Position numbers and translations under genes: made by a program
Notes under the pieces: model-generated
What the model was told of the DNA's origin: nothing
The model's input: the letters and a program-made list of their open reading frames with translations, nothing else
Database searches by the model: none
In this document: in pieces, positions 1 through 7,386 of the stretch
Layout of the letters: the number at the start of each line of letters is the position of its first letter
How positions within the stretch are numbered: position 1 is the stretch's first letter
Assembly: GCA_905203045.1 (NCBI GenBank)
Contig: CAJKUH010000015.1
Coordinates: forward strand, 1 to 48,208
Source of the DNA: an uncultured Eggerthella sp.
GTDB taxonomy: Bacteria > Actinomycetota > Coriobacteriia > Coriobacteriales > Eggerthellaceae
Direction of reading: 5' to 3'
DNA: 48,208 nt

Positions 1-506
1 CCATCATGTTGCTTATCAGCAGCGCCGACGTTGAAAAGGTTCTGCTTGACGTGGAATGGGCCACCATCGGCTTCTTCGCCGGCCTGTTCATCGTTGTTGG
101 CGGCCTTTCCGAAACGGGCGTTATCAACATGTTGGCAAATGGCCTTATCGACATCACGGGCGGCAACATGCTTGTTACCATCATCGTGCTGGTATGGGCA
201 TCGGCTATCATCTCTTCCTTCCTGGACAACATCCCGATGGTTGCCACGCTTATCCCGATTCTGATTGCCATGGAATCCACCGGCGTAGACGTTATGCCGT
301 ACTGGTGGGCAATTTCGCTGGGCGCCTGCATCGGCGGCATCGGCACGCTCATCGGCGCTTCGGCAAACGTGGTACTTGCCGGCATTTCGGGCAAGTACGG
401 CCATCCCATCACCTTCATGGACTACACGAAGGTGGGCTTCCCGCTGATGCTGGTGTTCACCGCCATCAGCTGCGTGTACCTGGTACTGCGTTTCTGCGTG
501 TTCTAG
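1..506 (+). CDS. ArsB/NhaD-family ion permease, C-terminal part (5' end outside window)
   Basis: This is the C-terminal part of a polytopic inner-membrane transporter of the ion transporter (ArsB/NhaD, CitMHS-like) superfamily, which moves anions or exchanges Na+/H+. The frame is open from base 3, so the gene starts upstream of the window. The visible part has about four to five hydrophobic segments. Family-typical stretches are the VEWATIGFFAGLFIVVGGL segment, FLDNIPMVATLIPI (the conserved Asp-Asn-Pro hairpin) and GACIGGIGTLIGASANVV, the glycine-rich re-entrant region near the C-terminus. A strong terminator follows 30 bases after the stop. The substrate cannot be told from this fragment; arsenite, Na+/H+ and dicarboxylate are all possible. 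Confidence 0.85.
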   Translation, partial: IMLLISSADVEKVLLDVEWATIGFFAGLFIVVGGLSETGVINMLANGLIDITGGNMLVTIIVLVWASAIISSFLDNIPMVATLIPILIAMESTGVDVMPYWWAISLGACIGGIGTLIGASANVVLAGISGKYGHPITFMDYTKVGFPLMLVFTAISCVYLVLRFCVF

Positions 507-536
507 AACGCGATAACAACGATCCAAAGCGATCAA

Positions 537-565
537 AGGACTCCGCTTCGGCGGAGTCCTTTTTT
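537..565 (+). terminator. Rho-independent terminator after the permease gene
   Basis: A perfect 10-bp stem (AGGACTCCGC / GCGGAGTCCT) with a TTCG loop is followed by six T. It lies between the permease stop and the SlyD-like gene, so the two are separate transcription units. Confidence 0.9.
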
Positions 566-638
566 GTGCACGTTATCGCACGCGCACCAACAACCAGGTA
601 CACTAGCTGCTAACGCTTTTTCTTTGAAAGGAATGTTC

Positions 639-1067
639 ATGAGCAATGAAGGTAAGCGCGTTCGCGCTCATTACACCGGCACGTTCGATGACGGCACGGT
701 ATTCGACTCTTCCGTAGAACGCGGCGAGCCCCTTGAGTTCGTTTGCATGGCCGGCCAGATGATTCCCGGATTCGACGCCGCCGTCAAGGACATGGAAGTC
801 GGTGAAACCAAGAAGGTTCACCTGCCCGCTTCCGAGGCATATGGCGAGCATGACGACCAGCTGGTTCAGACCATCCCCACCGCCCAGATCCCTGGCGCCG
901 AAGATCTGCCCGTTGGCCAGCGCGTGTACCTGCAGGGCCCCGGCGGCCAGCCTATCCCTGCTCTGGTTGTTGAGGTAACCGATGATACCGTGACCTTCGA
1001 CTTGAACCACGAGATGGCAGGCAAGGATCTGAACTTCGAGATTACCTTGGTTGAGGTTGTTGACTAG
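639..1067 (+). CDS. SlyD-like FKBP-type peptidyl-prolyl cis-trans isomerase
   Basis: Cytoplasmic prolyl isomerase and folding helper of the SlyD branch of FKBPs, 142 residues. The N-terminal FKBP half carries the typical YTGTFDDGTVFDSS stretch and MIPGFDAAVKDMEVGE. The insert-in-flap domain follows (about residues 70-120), introduced by ASEAYGEHDDQLVQ, as in SlyD. The C-terminus ends directly after the last FKBP strand, so the His/Cys-rich metal-binding tail of E. coli SlyD is absent; this is common outside proteobacteria. I chose the ATG at 639 because GAAAGG at 626-631 is well spaced from it; an ATG two codons upstream at 633 is too close. A single-gene unit with terminators on both sides. 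Confidence 0.92.
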   Translation: MSNEGKRVRAHYTGTFDDGTVFDSSVERGEPLEFVCMAGQMIPGFDAAVKDMEVGETKKVHLPASEAYGEHDDQLVQTIPTAQIPGAEDLPVGQRVYLQGPGGQPIPALVVEVTDDTVTFDLNHEMAGKDLNFEITLVEVVD

Positions 1068-1124
1068 TTCTCCGACCGCACGCTGGTAGGTGCGGGTCTG
1101 CTCAACGCACCCGTTGCCCTGTTC

Positions 1125-1153
1125 AAAAGGCCCGTCGCTTGACGGGCCTTTTT
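1125..1153 (+). terminator. Terminator of the SlyD-like gene
   Basis: A stem AAGGCCCGTC / GACGGGCCTT with loop GCTT runs into five T, about 60 bases after the SlyD stop. Confidence 0.9.
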
Positions 1154-1240
1154 CGTGCAGTTGCAAACTTGGATGTCGGAAAGAGATCCTTCGGAAGTGC
1201 CTTCAAGATGCATAGCCTCGACCTTCGTTTGCCCCTCCCC

Positions 1241-1281
1241 AAAAAGGAAATGACCCGTGAAACTGCATTCACGGGCCATTT
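1241..1281 (-). terminator. Terminator of the thioesterase gene
   Basis: On the minus strand a 14-bp stem (1248-1261 with 1268-1281, one G-U pair) is followed by CCTTTTT (1241-1247). It starts 10 bases after the thioesterase stop. The G-U pair fits the minus-strand transcript, while the plus strand would have an A-C mismatch. Confidence 0.85.
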
Positions 1282-1290
1282 AAGAGAAGC

Positions 1291-1665
1291 TTATTTCTTC
1301 TTACCGTACATCGTCATTTGACTTACGTTGAACAACTCGCCATCGGATTCGCGGTACTGCTCTACTTTCCATTGGGAAATGCGACCGCCAGCACGGATGG
1401 GCGTTGCAATGGTTTTCACCGTGTCACCTGCCTTTACGGGCAGCAAGTGCGTGCTGGAAACCTCCACGCCCAGGAAGAACATCTTGTCGTTGTCGTAATG
1501 GTCGGTGCAGCACTGGCTGGCAGCGTTTTCGGCAAGGGCAGCGCTGATGCCACCGTGCAGCACACCGTGGGGCTGCAACATGTTTTCCGTTACCAGCATG
1601 CGGGTAACGTACTTGTCGGGCGTGCTTTCCACAAGCTCGATGCCCAGAAGATCAGAGAGAGCCAT
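1291..1665 (-). CDS. PaaI/YbgC-type hotdog-fold thioesterase
   Basis: A 124-residue hotdog-fold acyl-CoA thioesterase of the PaaI family, expected to be a cytoplasmic tetramer that hydrolyses small aromatic or short-chain acyl-CoAs. The hallmark QPHGVLHGGISAALAENAAS is present: HGG at residues 37-39 forms the substrate-binding turn, and Glu46 on the central helix is the usual catalytic acid. The frame is open upstream, but the ATG at 1665 is supported by AAGAAAGGAG with 5-base spacing and by homology beginning at MALSDLLGIEL. A promoter (1702-1729) and a terminator make it a single-gene unit. The inverted-repeat element at 1745-1884 lies just upstream of its promoter. The substrate is unknown. 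Confidence 0.92.
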   Translation of the reverse strand: MALSDLLGIELVESTPDKYVTRMLVTENMLQPHGVLHGGISAALAENAASQCCTDHYDNDKMFFLGVEVSSTHLLPVKAGDTVKTIATPIRAGGRISQWKVEQYRESDGELFNVSQMTMYGKKK

Positions 1666-1701
1666 TGGCGCTCCTTTCTTAGTCCTCAGCTTTACCACCC
1701 T

Positions 1702-1729
1702 ATTATGGCGCAGCAGCGCATAGAACCAA
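1702..1729 (-). promoter_or_regulatory. Sigma-70-type promoter of the thioesterase gene
   Basis: On the minus strand TTGGTT (1724-1729) and CATAAT (1702-1707) are separated by 16 bases, about 40 bases before the start codon. Positions are read by eye; no start site is known. Confidence 0.6.
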
Positions 1730-1744
1730 AGATTGGGTGCTTTT

Positions 1745-1884
1745 TGGCAAAATAATCGACTTGGGAACCCTTTGAAGTCGCCAAAGAGCGCTCTTTTAAT
1801 ACACAAGTCAAATATTCTGCCATTTGAGCACAGTTTTAGCCCTTTTTGCGCCGACGAACCGTTCCCAAGTCGATTATTTTGCCA
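1745..1884. repeat. Long-arm inverted-repeat element, copy A (shares motifs with 25754-25872)
   Basis: Perfect 24-bp arms at 1745-1768 and 1861-1884 enclose 92 non-coding bases. The outer ends are TGGCAAA and TTTGCCA. Near the right arm (1833-1852) lies GTTTTAGCCCTTTTTGCGCC, which closely matches 25821-25840 of the second element, although the arms of the two elements are unrelated in sequence. The inner part also has a short palindrome, AAAGAGCGCTCTTT. The element lies upstream of the thioesterase promoter and downstream of the membrane-protein gene. In the remaining gap to 2109 (1885-2109) I see no gene or structure. The nature of the element is unknown. Confidence 0.75.
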
Positions 1885-2109
1885 CGCGAAGGCCTTTTCT
1901 TGGTTTTGGCGCCACTTGGAAAGCACAAAACGTCACTTATGGCAAAGCGCAATGCCTTATCCCGCTTTTGCAATGGCCAATGGACGCATACGTAGAGGGA
2001 ACTGCCCACCGAACAGCGCATATTCCCGAAATGTATTGCGCACAGCAAAACCGCTTACCGGATTGCCGTCTCTGCCCCGCCAGAGCATGCGTCAGGACAT
2101 CCATATCGT

Positions 2110-2748
2110 CTACTTGCGGTTCAACTCTGACTTGGCCTTTTCGAATTGCGCCTTCACATCTTCAAGCTCTTCTTTGGCGGCAGCAAGCTCGAGTTCCTTT
2201 TCCGCAACTGCTTCCTGGATAAGACGCTGGTCGCGCTGGATAGGGAGCTCTTCAGGATCGTTGGGATGCGGGTGGTTGTCGAAGTAGCCGGTTTGACCGC
2301 GAACATTCCACGCACAGGCGGCATAAACGAGCACCACGGCCAGCGAGACCACCATCGCAGGGTCGACCTCTCCCATAGACCAAGCGCTCGCCACTGCCCA
2401 TGCGGAAAGCAAAGCAACTAGGAACGACACCCAAAAGAACAATGTGATGCGGCGGGGGTTATGCGCTCCCCACAATCCCGAAAGGGCGATGACAAGGTTC
2501 AATATGCCGCTTACCACCGTCGAACCACCAAAGGTGATGTTGGGGATAAGCTCGGTAGGGTCGAACAGGCCTATTGCGCGGATGGTGATGAACCCAGCTC
2601 CAACGGCGATTTCGGCAACGGCCCATGCCGCATAAATCAAGCACAGGATGCGCGTTCGTGTTTGCCATACCGTATACGGCGTGCCATCGGCAGAAATGTG
2701 TACCTTCTTCTGGCACTTTGCTTTTCCAGCAGCATTCGTTCCAGCCAC
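2110..2748 (-). CDS. Four-helix membrane protein with C-terminal coiled coil, unknown function
   Basis: I do not recognise the family. The 212-residue protein has a short polar N-terminus with Cys12, four hydrophobic segments (about residues 33-57, 75-95, 101-123 and 130-148) and a charged C-terminal tail. Residues 172-212 are a continuous heptad-like Glu/Lys/Ala helix, very likely a cytoplasmic coiled coil. The start is GTG at 2748, preceded by AAAGGGGAGC with a rather short spacing of about 3 bases, so the start is not certain. It is a lone gene downstream of the old terminator at 2783-2815. It could be a scaffold or sensor-type membrane protein, but nothing in the sequence proves a role. 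Confidence 0.75.
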   Translation of the reverse strand: MAGTNAAGKAKCQKKVHISADGTPYTVWQTRTRILCLIYAAWAVAEIAVGAGFITIRAIGLFDPTELIPNITFGGSTVVSGILNLVIALSGLWGAHNPRRITLFFWVSFLVALLSAWAVASAWSMGEVDPAMVVSLAVVLVYAACAWNVRGQTGYFDNHPHPNDPEELPIQRDQRLIQEAVAEKELELAAAKEELEDVKAQFEKAKSELNRK

Positions 2749-2782
2749 AAGCTCCCCTTTCGTTTCACCGACCTATGATAGC

Positions 2783-2815
2783 GCACAAAAAAGCGAGCTC
2801 GAAAATCGAGCTCGC
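2783..2815 (-). terminator. Terminator left behind the decayed MFS gene
   Basis: The minus strand has a 10-bp stem GCGAGCTCGA / TCGAGCTCGC with a 3-base loop, followed by six T. No intact gene reads into it; only the MFS fragment at 2816-2970 lies upstream. Confidence 0.8.
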
Positions 2816-2970
2816 CAAGTCTGGGTGTATGGATGAGTCAGTGGGCAGAAGCCCCGTGCCTCAGGCTGAATATCTCTGAGCATGCACAGCCCTGCATCAA
2901 TGATAAAGGGAACTATCAGCAAGAACACTGGCGTCAGCGCATCATTGCAGGAAACCGCCACCGCGCGCCA
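2816..2970 (-). pseudogene. Remnant of a DHA2-type MFS multidrug transporter (C-terminal end)
   Basis: The minus strand encodes AVSCNDALTPVFLLIVPFII followed by DAGLCM. This matches the last membrane segment of the intact MFS pump at 37882-39441 (AVAYNDALMPVFLLMVPLII, then GAGLCM). At DNA level 2881-2968 aligns with about 37940-38030 almost without gaps. Upstream of 2970 the similarity fades and the frame breaks, so only the 3' end survives, together with its terminator. In the rest of the gap, 2971-3145, I see no gene. Confidence 0.75.
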
Positions 2971-3145
2971 CGAGCAAACAACTCATGGCGCGCTCAGCTC
3001 CAAGCTATGCACCCGCATGGGCGCATCCTGCCTAGCCGGGCTGCACAGGATTCCCGGACACATCTCATGCGTCTGGCCAGCTTTGAGCGGCAGCAGCCGC
3101 CAGAATCCCATGCAGCGTCAGCTACATGCTTTTACTAACAGACAA

Positions 3146-5617
3146 CTAGCCGCGAACCTCTGCACCCGTTGCGTTGCATACCTTCTTGATAAGGCGGGTA
3201 TGCTGCTTGTCCACTTCTTCCGTGGTAAGGGTGCGGTCGGCAGCGCGGTACTCAAGTGCGTACGCCATCGACTTCTTGCCTTCGCCCAAACGCTTCTTGT
3301 CGCGGTACACGTCGAAGAGCTGAGCAGAAGAAAGCAGCTTGCCTCCTGCGGAGTTAATGCAGCGAGAAAGCTTTTCATGCGTTACTTCCTCGTCTACCAC
3401 GAAGGCAACGTCCATGGTTACTGCCGGGAACACGGGAACATCCACGTAATCGCGCGCAGGACGAGCCGTCTTGATCAGGGCATCAAGGTCAAGCTCGAAT
3501 GCCACGATGGGAGCCTGGGCCTCGAACGCCTCGGCTGCCAGCGGGTGGATTTCGCCTACCCAGCCAAGAACGGTACCGCCGGAAAGAACCTGGGCTGCAC
3601 GACCGGGTTGCAAATGCGGAGCCTCTTCAGCGGAAAGGGCCTTGAAGCGGGGCTTCGGGATGGCAAGCTCGCGGATAAGGTTCTCAATAACGCCCTTGCC
3701 ATCGAAGAAGTCGAACGCTTCGGGCTTGCGGTTCCAGGCAACATCGCCCATGCCGCCAGCCATGACAGCGGCAAGGCGCTGACGCTCCTTAGGCTTCTTG
3801 TGGCCTTCAGCACCGAAGAACACCACACCGGTTTCGTAGAGCTGCACGTTGTGCACGCCACGAGACTGGTTGTAGGCAACGCTGCGCAGAAGGCCGGGGA
3901 TGATGGACTGGCGCATAACGGACTGCTCTGCATTCAGCGGGTTCAGAAGCTCTACGGCAATACCCATGCCCTCGGTGTTCATGCGCAGCTGCTCGAGCTC
4001 GTGCGGATCGGCGAACGAGTACGTCATGGTCTCGTTCAGGCCAGAAGCGCGCATGGTGTCGTTCACCACATCGAGCGTGCGCTGAGCTTCGCTTCGGGTG
4101 CCGAAGCGACCACGGCCACCAGGCAAGGTAGGCTCGATGCGGTCCATGCCGTACAGGCGCAGTACCTCTTCGTACAGGTCGATTTCACGCGGGAGGTCGG
4201 GACGGAACGTAGGGGCCGTAACCTCAAGCACAGTTTCGCTTTCGCCGTCGGCAACAACGCAGCCCAAGCGGCCCAGGATGTCCACGATGAACTCGCGCGG
4301 AATCTGAGCGCCCATCATCGCGTTGAAGCGATCGATGCGGAACTGCAGGTGGGACTCTTCCGACTTCACCGGCCATACGTCGATGATGCCGTCTTCGTTG
4401 CCCTCGGCATAGCTTACCGTGCCACCGGAAACCTCGGCGATAAGGGCAGCGGCTGCAGCGGAACGCGCTTCGATGCCGTGGTCGTCTACGCCACGCTCAT
4501 AGCGCATGGAGCTTTCGGAGATAAGGCCCAGGTTGCGGCTGGTACGGCTGGTACGGCCCGCTTCGAAGGTAGCCGTTTCCAGCAGAACATCGCAGGTTTC
4601 TTCGGTTACCTCGGTTTCCAGGCCGCCCATAACGCCAGCCAGCGCAACCGCGCCCTTATCGGGCGTGGAGATAACCGTCATGTCAGACGTAAGCACACGC
4701 TCTTCTCCGTCAAGCGTGGTGAGCTTTTCGCCGTCTTCGGCAGCACGGATAACGATGCTGGCCTTGCCCTCGGCATTCTTGAGCTTGTCCAGGTCGAAGG
4801 CGTGCAGGGGCTGGCCGAACAGGAATAGGATGTAGTTCGTCACGTCAACGATGTTGTTGATGGAGCGCTGGCCGATGGCTGCCAGGCGCTCTACCATCCA
4901 GTCGGGGCTGGGGCCCACCTTGCAGCCGCGGATAACGCGTGCAGAGTAGCGGGGGCAGCGTGCCTCGTCAGCGATGGTAACACTTACCTCAGAATCAACG
5001 GCAACAGCTTCCTTGGAAAGCTCCAGCTCGCCAGCCATTTCAGCCAAGGGGCTGGTATAGGGAACCTGGTACATGGCACCCACTTCGCGTGCCATGCCCA
5101 CCATGGAAAGGCAGTCGGGGCGGTTCGGGGTAATCTCAAGGTCGAGCACCGTGTCGGACATCTTCAGGTAATCGGCAATGGGCATGCCCGTGGGAGCATC
5201 GTCGGGGAGCACCCAAATGCCCTCATGGTCGTTGCCCATGCCCAGCTCGCGCTGGGAGCAGCACATGCCGCAGCTTGCCACGCCGCGCAGCTTCGACTTC
5301 TTGATCTTGAAGTCGCCGGGAAGCACCGCGCCGATGGTGGCAACAGGAACCTTGATGCCCGCAGCGATGTTGGGAGCGCCGCACACGATCTGCACGGGCT
5401 CTTCCGCGCCCACATCTACCGTGGTTACGTGCATATGGTCGCTGTCGGGGTGGTCGACGCAGGTAAGCACATGGCCCACCACAACGCCATCGAACGCATC
5501 GCCGATGCGCTCGACGCCCTCAACGCCCGTACCGGTAAGGTCCAAGCGGTCGCAGAACGTCTTGATGTCCTGCGGGACCTCAACATAATCAGAAAGCCAT
5601 TTCAAAGATACTTTCAT
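3146..5617 (-). CDS. pheT: Phenylalanyl-tRNA synthetase beta subunit
   Basis: Beta chain of the cytoplasmic alpha2-beta2 enzyme that charges tRNA-Phe; it holds the editing site and binds tRNA. The 823-residue length is normal. Domains in order: the N-terminal EMAP-like tRNA-binding domain (about residues 40-155, with VVVGHVLTCVDHPDSDHMHV and VCGAPNI), the B3/B4 editing domain (about 215-390), the B5 domain (about 405-480), the catalytic-like core, and the C-terminal FDX-ACB anticodon-binding domain (about 730-823, starting DYVDVPVFPAVTMDVAFVVD). The ATG at 5617 has an AAGAGA ribosome site. It follows pheS on the same strand after an unusually long gap of 238 bases and presumably shares the T-box-controlled transcript. 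No clear terminator follows it. Confidence 0.98.
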   Translation of the reverse strand: MKVSLKWLSDYVEVPQDIKTFCDRLDLTGTGVEGVERIGDAFDGVVVGHVLTCVDHPDSDHMHVTTVDVGAEEPVQIVCGAPNIAAGIKVPVATIGAVLPGDFKIKKSKLRGVASCGMCCSQRELGMGNDHEGIWVLPDDAPTGMPIADYLKMSDTVLDLEITPNRPDCLSMVGMAREVGAMYQVPYTSPLAEMAGELELSKEAVAVDSEVSVTIADEARCPRYSARVIRGCKVGPSPDWMVERLAAIGQRSINNIVDVTNYILFLFGQPLHAFDLDKLKNAEGKASIVIRAAEDGEKLTTLDGEERVLTSDMTVISTPDKGAVALAGVMGGLETEVTEETCDVLLETATFEAGRTSRTSRNLGLISESSMRYERGVDDHGIEARSAAAAALIAEVSGGTVSYAEGNEDGIIDVWPVKSEESHLQFRIDRFNAMMGAQIPREFIVDILGRLGCVVADGESETVLEVTAPTFRPDLPREIDLYEEVLRLYGMDRIEPTLPGGRGRFGTRSEAQRTLDVVNDTMRASGLNETMTYSFADPHELEQLRMNTEGMGIAVELLNPLNAEQSVMRQSIIPGLLRSVAYNQSRGVHNVQLYETGVVFFGAEGHKKPKERQRLAAVMAGGMGDVAWNRKPEAFDFFDGKGVIENLIRELAIPKPRFKALSAEEAPHLQPGRAAQVLSGGTVLGWVGEIHPLAAEAFEAQAPIVAFELDLDALIKTARPARDYVDVPVFPAVTMDVAFVVDEEVTHEKLSRCINSAGGKLLSSAQLFDVYRDKKRLGEGKKSMAYALEYRAADRTLTTEEVDKQHTRLIKKVCNATGAEVRG

Positions 5618-5830
5618 GTTTATCTCTTTCTATCTACGAGCCGAATTGAATCGACAAGGAAATTAACGGAACTCGAATCCCTGCAAGAGAGGAGATTCGA
5701 ATTTGGCCAAAGTCAGCGAGGGCAATTATGACGAGTGCAGCCGGCGTGAAGGAGGGCGCTACGCGTACTGCGTACATGAAGCCCGCCTGGAACGCCAGAT
5801 GTGCCGCCATAATTGGCCGCAGCATCGGCA

Positions 5831-5866
5831 GTCAGTTCTAAAATCGCAAGCGATTCTAGAACTGAC
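5831..5866 (-). other. Hairpin overlapping the pheS stop codon
   Basis: Arms 5831-5847 and 5850-5866 pair over 17 positions with one G-U on the minus-strand transcript. The pheS stop codon (5856-5858) is inside the 5' arm. No T run follows, so it is not a simple terminator; it may stabilise the mRNA or separate pheS from pheT. The rest of the pheS-pheT gap holds no gene I can support. Confidence 0.6.
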
Positions 5867-6938
5867 GCAGGAACCGCATGTCGCCTTCCAGCAGCATGCG
5901 CAAGTCGGGAACGTTGTACTTCAGGCACGCCACGCGCTCCACACCAACGCCGAAGGCGAAGCCGGAGTACTCTTCAGGGTCGATGCCCGACATGCGCAGA
6001 ACGTTCGGGTCGACCATGCCGCAGCCCAGAATCTCAAGCCAGCCGGTGCCCTTGCACATACGGCAGCGCTCGCCGTCGTGCGTGTGGCCGGTGCCGCCGC
6101 ATACGCCGCAGCTTACGTCGGCTTCAGCGGAAGGCTCGGTGAACGGGAAGAAGTGCGCACGGAAGCGCGTCTTGCGATCGGGGCCGAACATCTGCTTGCA
6201 GAAGTATTCCAGCGTGCCCTTCAGATCGCCGAAGGTGATACCCTTGTCTACTACCAGGCCCTCGCACTGCGTGAACTGGGGCAGGTGAGACGGGTCGGCA
6301 ACGTCGCGACGATATACCTTGCCCGGCGCGATGATGTAAATGGGCAGGTCCTGGTCTTCCATCACATGAACCTGAACGCCCGAGGTCTGGGTACGCAGCA
6401 GAACGTCGGACTCGCCGCGTACGTTGGCCTTTTCACCCGACATGTCGCGCACATAGAACGTGTCCTGCATGGAGCGGCTGGGATGGTCGGCCGGGGCATT
6501 CAACGCCGTGAAGTTGTACCAGTCGGTTTCAACCTCGGGGCCCGTTGCCACGGTGTAGCCCAGTCCAAGGAAGATCTCGGAAATCTCGTCGCTGATGGCG
6601 TTGATAAGATGACGCGTGCCCATCTGCTGGGAACGGCCGGGAAGGGAAATATCGATGGCATCGGCCTCCATGCGTGCCTCGAGCTCGGCATGCGCCAGCT
6701 CGCGCTTCTTGGCTTCCAGCGCGGCTTCGATTTCGTTGCGGGCGGCGTTAACCGTCTTGCCCACTTCCGCGCGGTGCTCCTTGGCAACCTGACCCATAGC
6801 GCGCAGGTAGCCGGTAAGCGTACCGGACTTGCCCACAACCTCTACGCGGATCTTCTCCAACGCATCGGTGTTAGGAACTTTGCCAATAGCGGAAAGCGTA
6901 TTGGCATGCAGGGACTTGATATCGTCGATAACTGACAT
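5856..6938 (-). CDS. pheS: Phenylalanyl-tRNA synthetase alpha subunit
   Basis: Catalytic chain of PheRS, a class II synthetase, 360 residues. An N-terminal coiled-coil arm (about residues 1-90) binds tRNA. Class II motifs are visible: motif 1 around MGTRHLINAI, motif 2 ending FTQCEGLVVDKG, and motif 3 GFAFGVGVERVACLKY. The FPFTEPSAEADVSC stretch is typical. It is followed by a Cys-rich insert, CGVCGGTGH through RCRMCKGTGW, which looks like a small zinc ribbon absent from the E. coli enzyme but seen in some other bacteria. The start at 6938 has AAGAAAGG with 9-base spacing; the longer open frame upstream runs through the T-box leader and is not coding. Expression is set by that leader. Confidence 0.98.
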   Translation of the reverse strand: MSVIDDIKSLHANTLSAIGKVPNTDALEKIRVEVVGKSGTLTGYLRAMGQVAKEHRAEVGKTVNAARNEIEAALEAKKRELAHAELEARMEADAIDISLPGRSQQMGTRHLINAISDEISEIFLGLGYTVATGPEVETDWYNFTALNAPADHPSRSMQDTFYVRDMSGEKANVRGESDVLLRTQTSGVQVHVMEDQDLPIYIIAPGKVYRRDVADPSHLPQFTQCEGLVVDKGITFGDLKGTLEYFCKQMFGPDRKTRFRAHFFPFTEPSAEADVSCGVCGGTGHTHDGERCRMCKGTGWLEILGCGMVDPNVLRMSGIDPEEYSGFAFGVGVERVACLKYNVPDLRMLLEGDMRFLRQF

Positions 6939-6998
6939 TCCTTGCAACCTTTCTTCAACTTCTTGTGGAACGCCGCCCAAGGAAAGCGTTCCAACACA

Positions 6999-7049
6999 CA
7001 AAAAAGAGCCCTTCTTGTCCTGGATATATCCAAGGACGAGAAGGGCTCT
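6999..7049 (-). terminator. Regulated terminator of the pheS T-box
   Basis: Arms 7005-7020 and 7034-7049 form a 16-bp stem (with a G-U pair) followed by a run of six T on the minus strand (6999-7004). It overlaps the end of the T-box motif, as expected for the terminator/antiterminator switch. Confidence 0.92.
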
Positions 7050-7279
7050 CGCGGTACCACCCTGGTTGATGCCCTGCGGAAACCCGCACAAGCACCCACT
7101 TATGCTGCTCTGTTACGGGAGCACCCGTCGAAGCTAGTAACATCCATGGCAACGCCACCCTGCTTTTACTTCGATGCTGGTGAAGGGAATCGCACGGCAC
7201 GTAAGCTGGAACCTTTCAGCCAAGGGTTCCTCTCTGGAAGCTTGCGGGTAGGCGGTGCGCTGTCTTCGTCATCGCATAT
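6999..7279 (-). promoter_or_regulatory. T-box riboswitch leader (tRNA-Phe) of pheST
   Basis: The minus strand carries the T-box consensus AGGGTGGTACCGCG (7050-7063), immediately followed by the terminator stem. Stem I can be drawn with CGATG (7270-7274) pairing CATCG (near 7171-7175), and CGCAC pairing GTGCG above an internal loop. The 3' side of that loop contains TTC followed by A (7182-7184), which fits a Phe UUC specifier codon. A likely -10 box, TATACT, lies at 7286-7291, giving a start near 7279; the -35 is weak. Uncharged tRNA-Phe should pair with TGG-containing T-box sequence and favour antitermination. This explains most of the gap 6939-7386. Confidence 0.93.
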
Positions 7280-7386
7280 GCTGGGAGTATAGCATTTCGC
7301 ACCGCCCTGCCCCACCGAAAGCCACAAAACTTGCGCTTGCTGCAAAGGCTCAAGAACACCGCGAATCCGCTGCGCCGGCCCGAGGC

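Noticed and set aside
2882..4828. A 648-codon open frame on the plus strand
   Set aside because: It is the mirror of pheT. Its translation has no known domain and low complexity typical of antisense frames in high-G+C genes.
5634..5825. 63-codon frame between pheS and pheT
   Set aside because: It has an ATG but no ribosome site and no recognisable content; the gap is better described by the hairpin.
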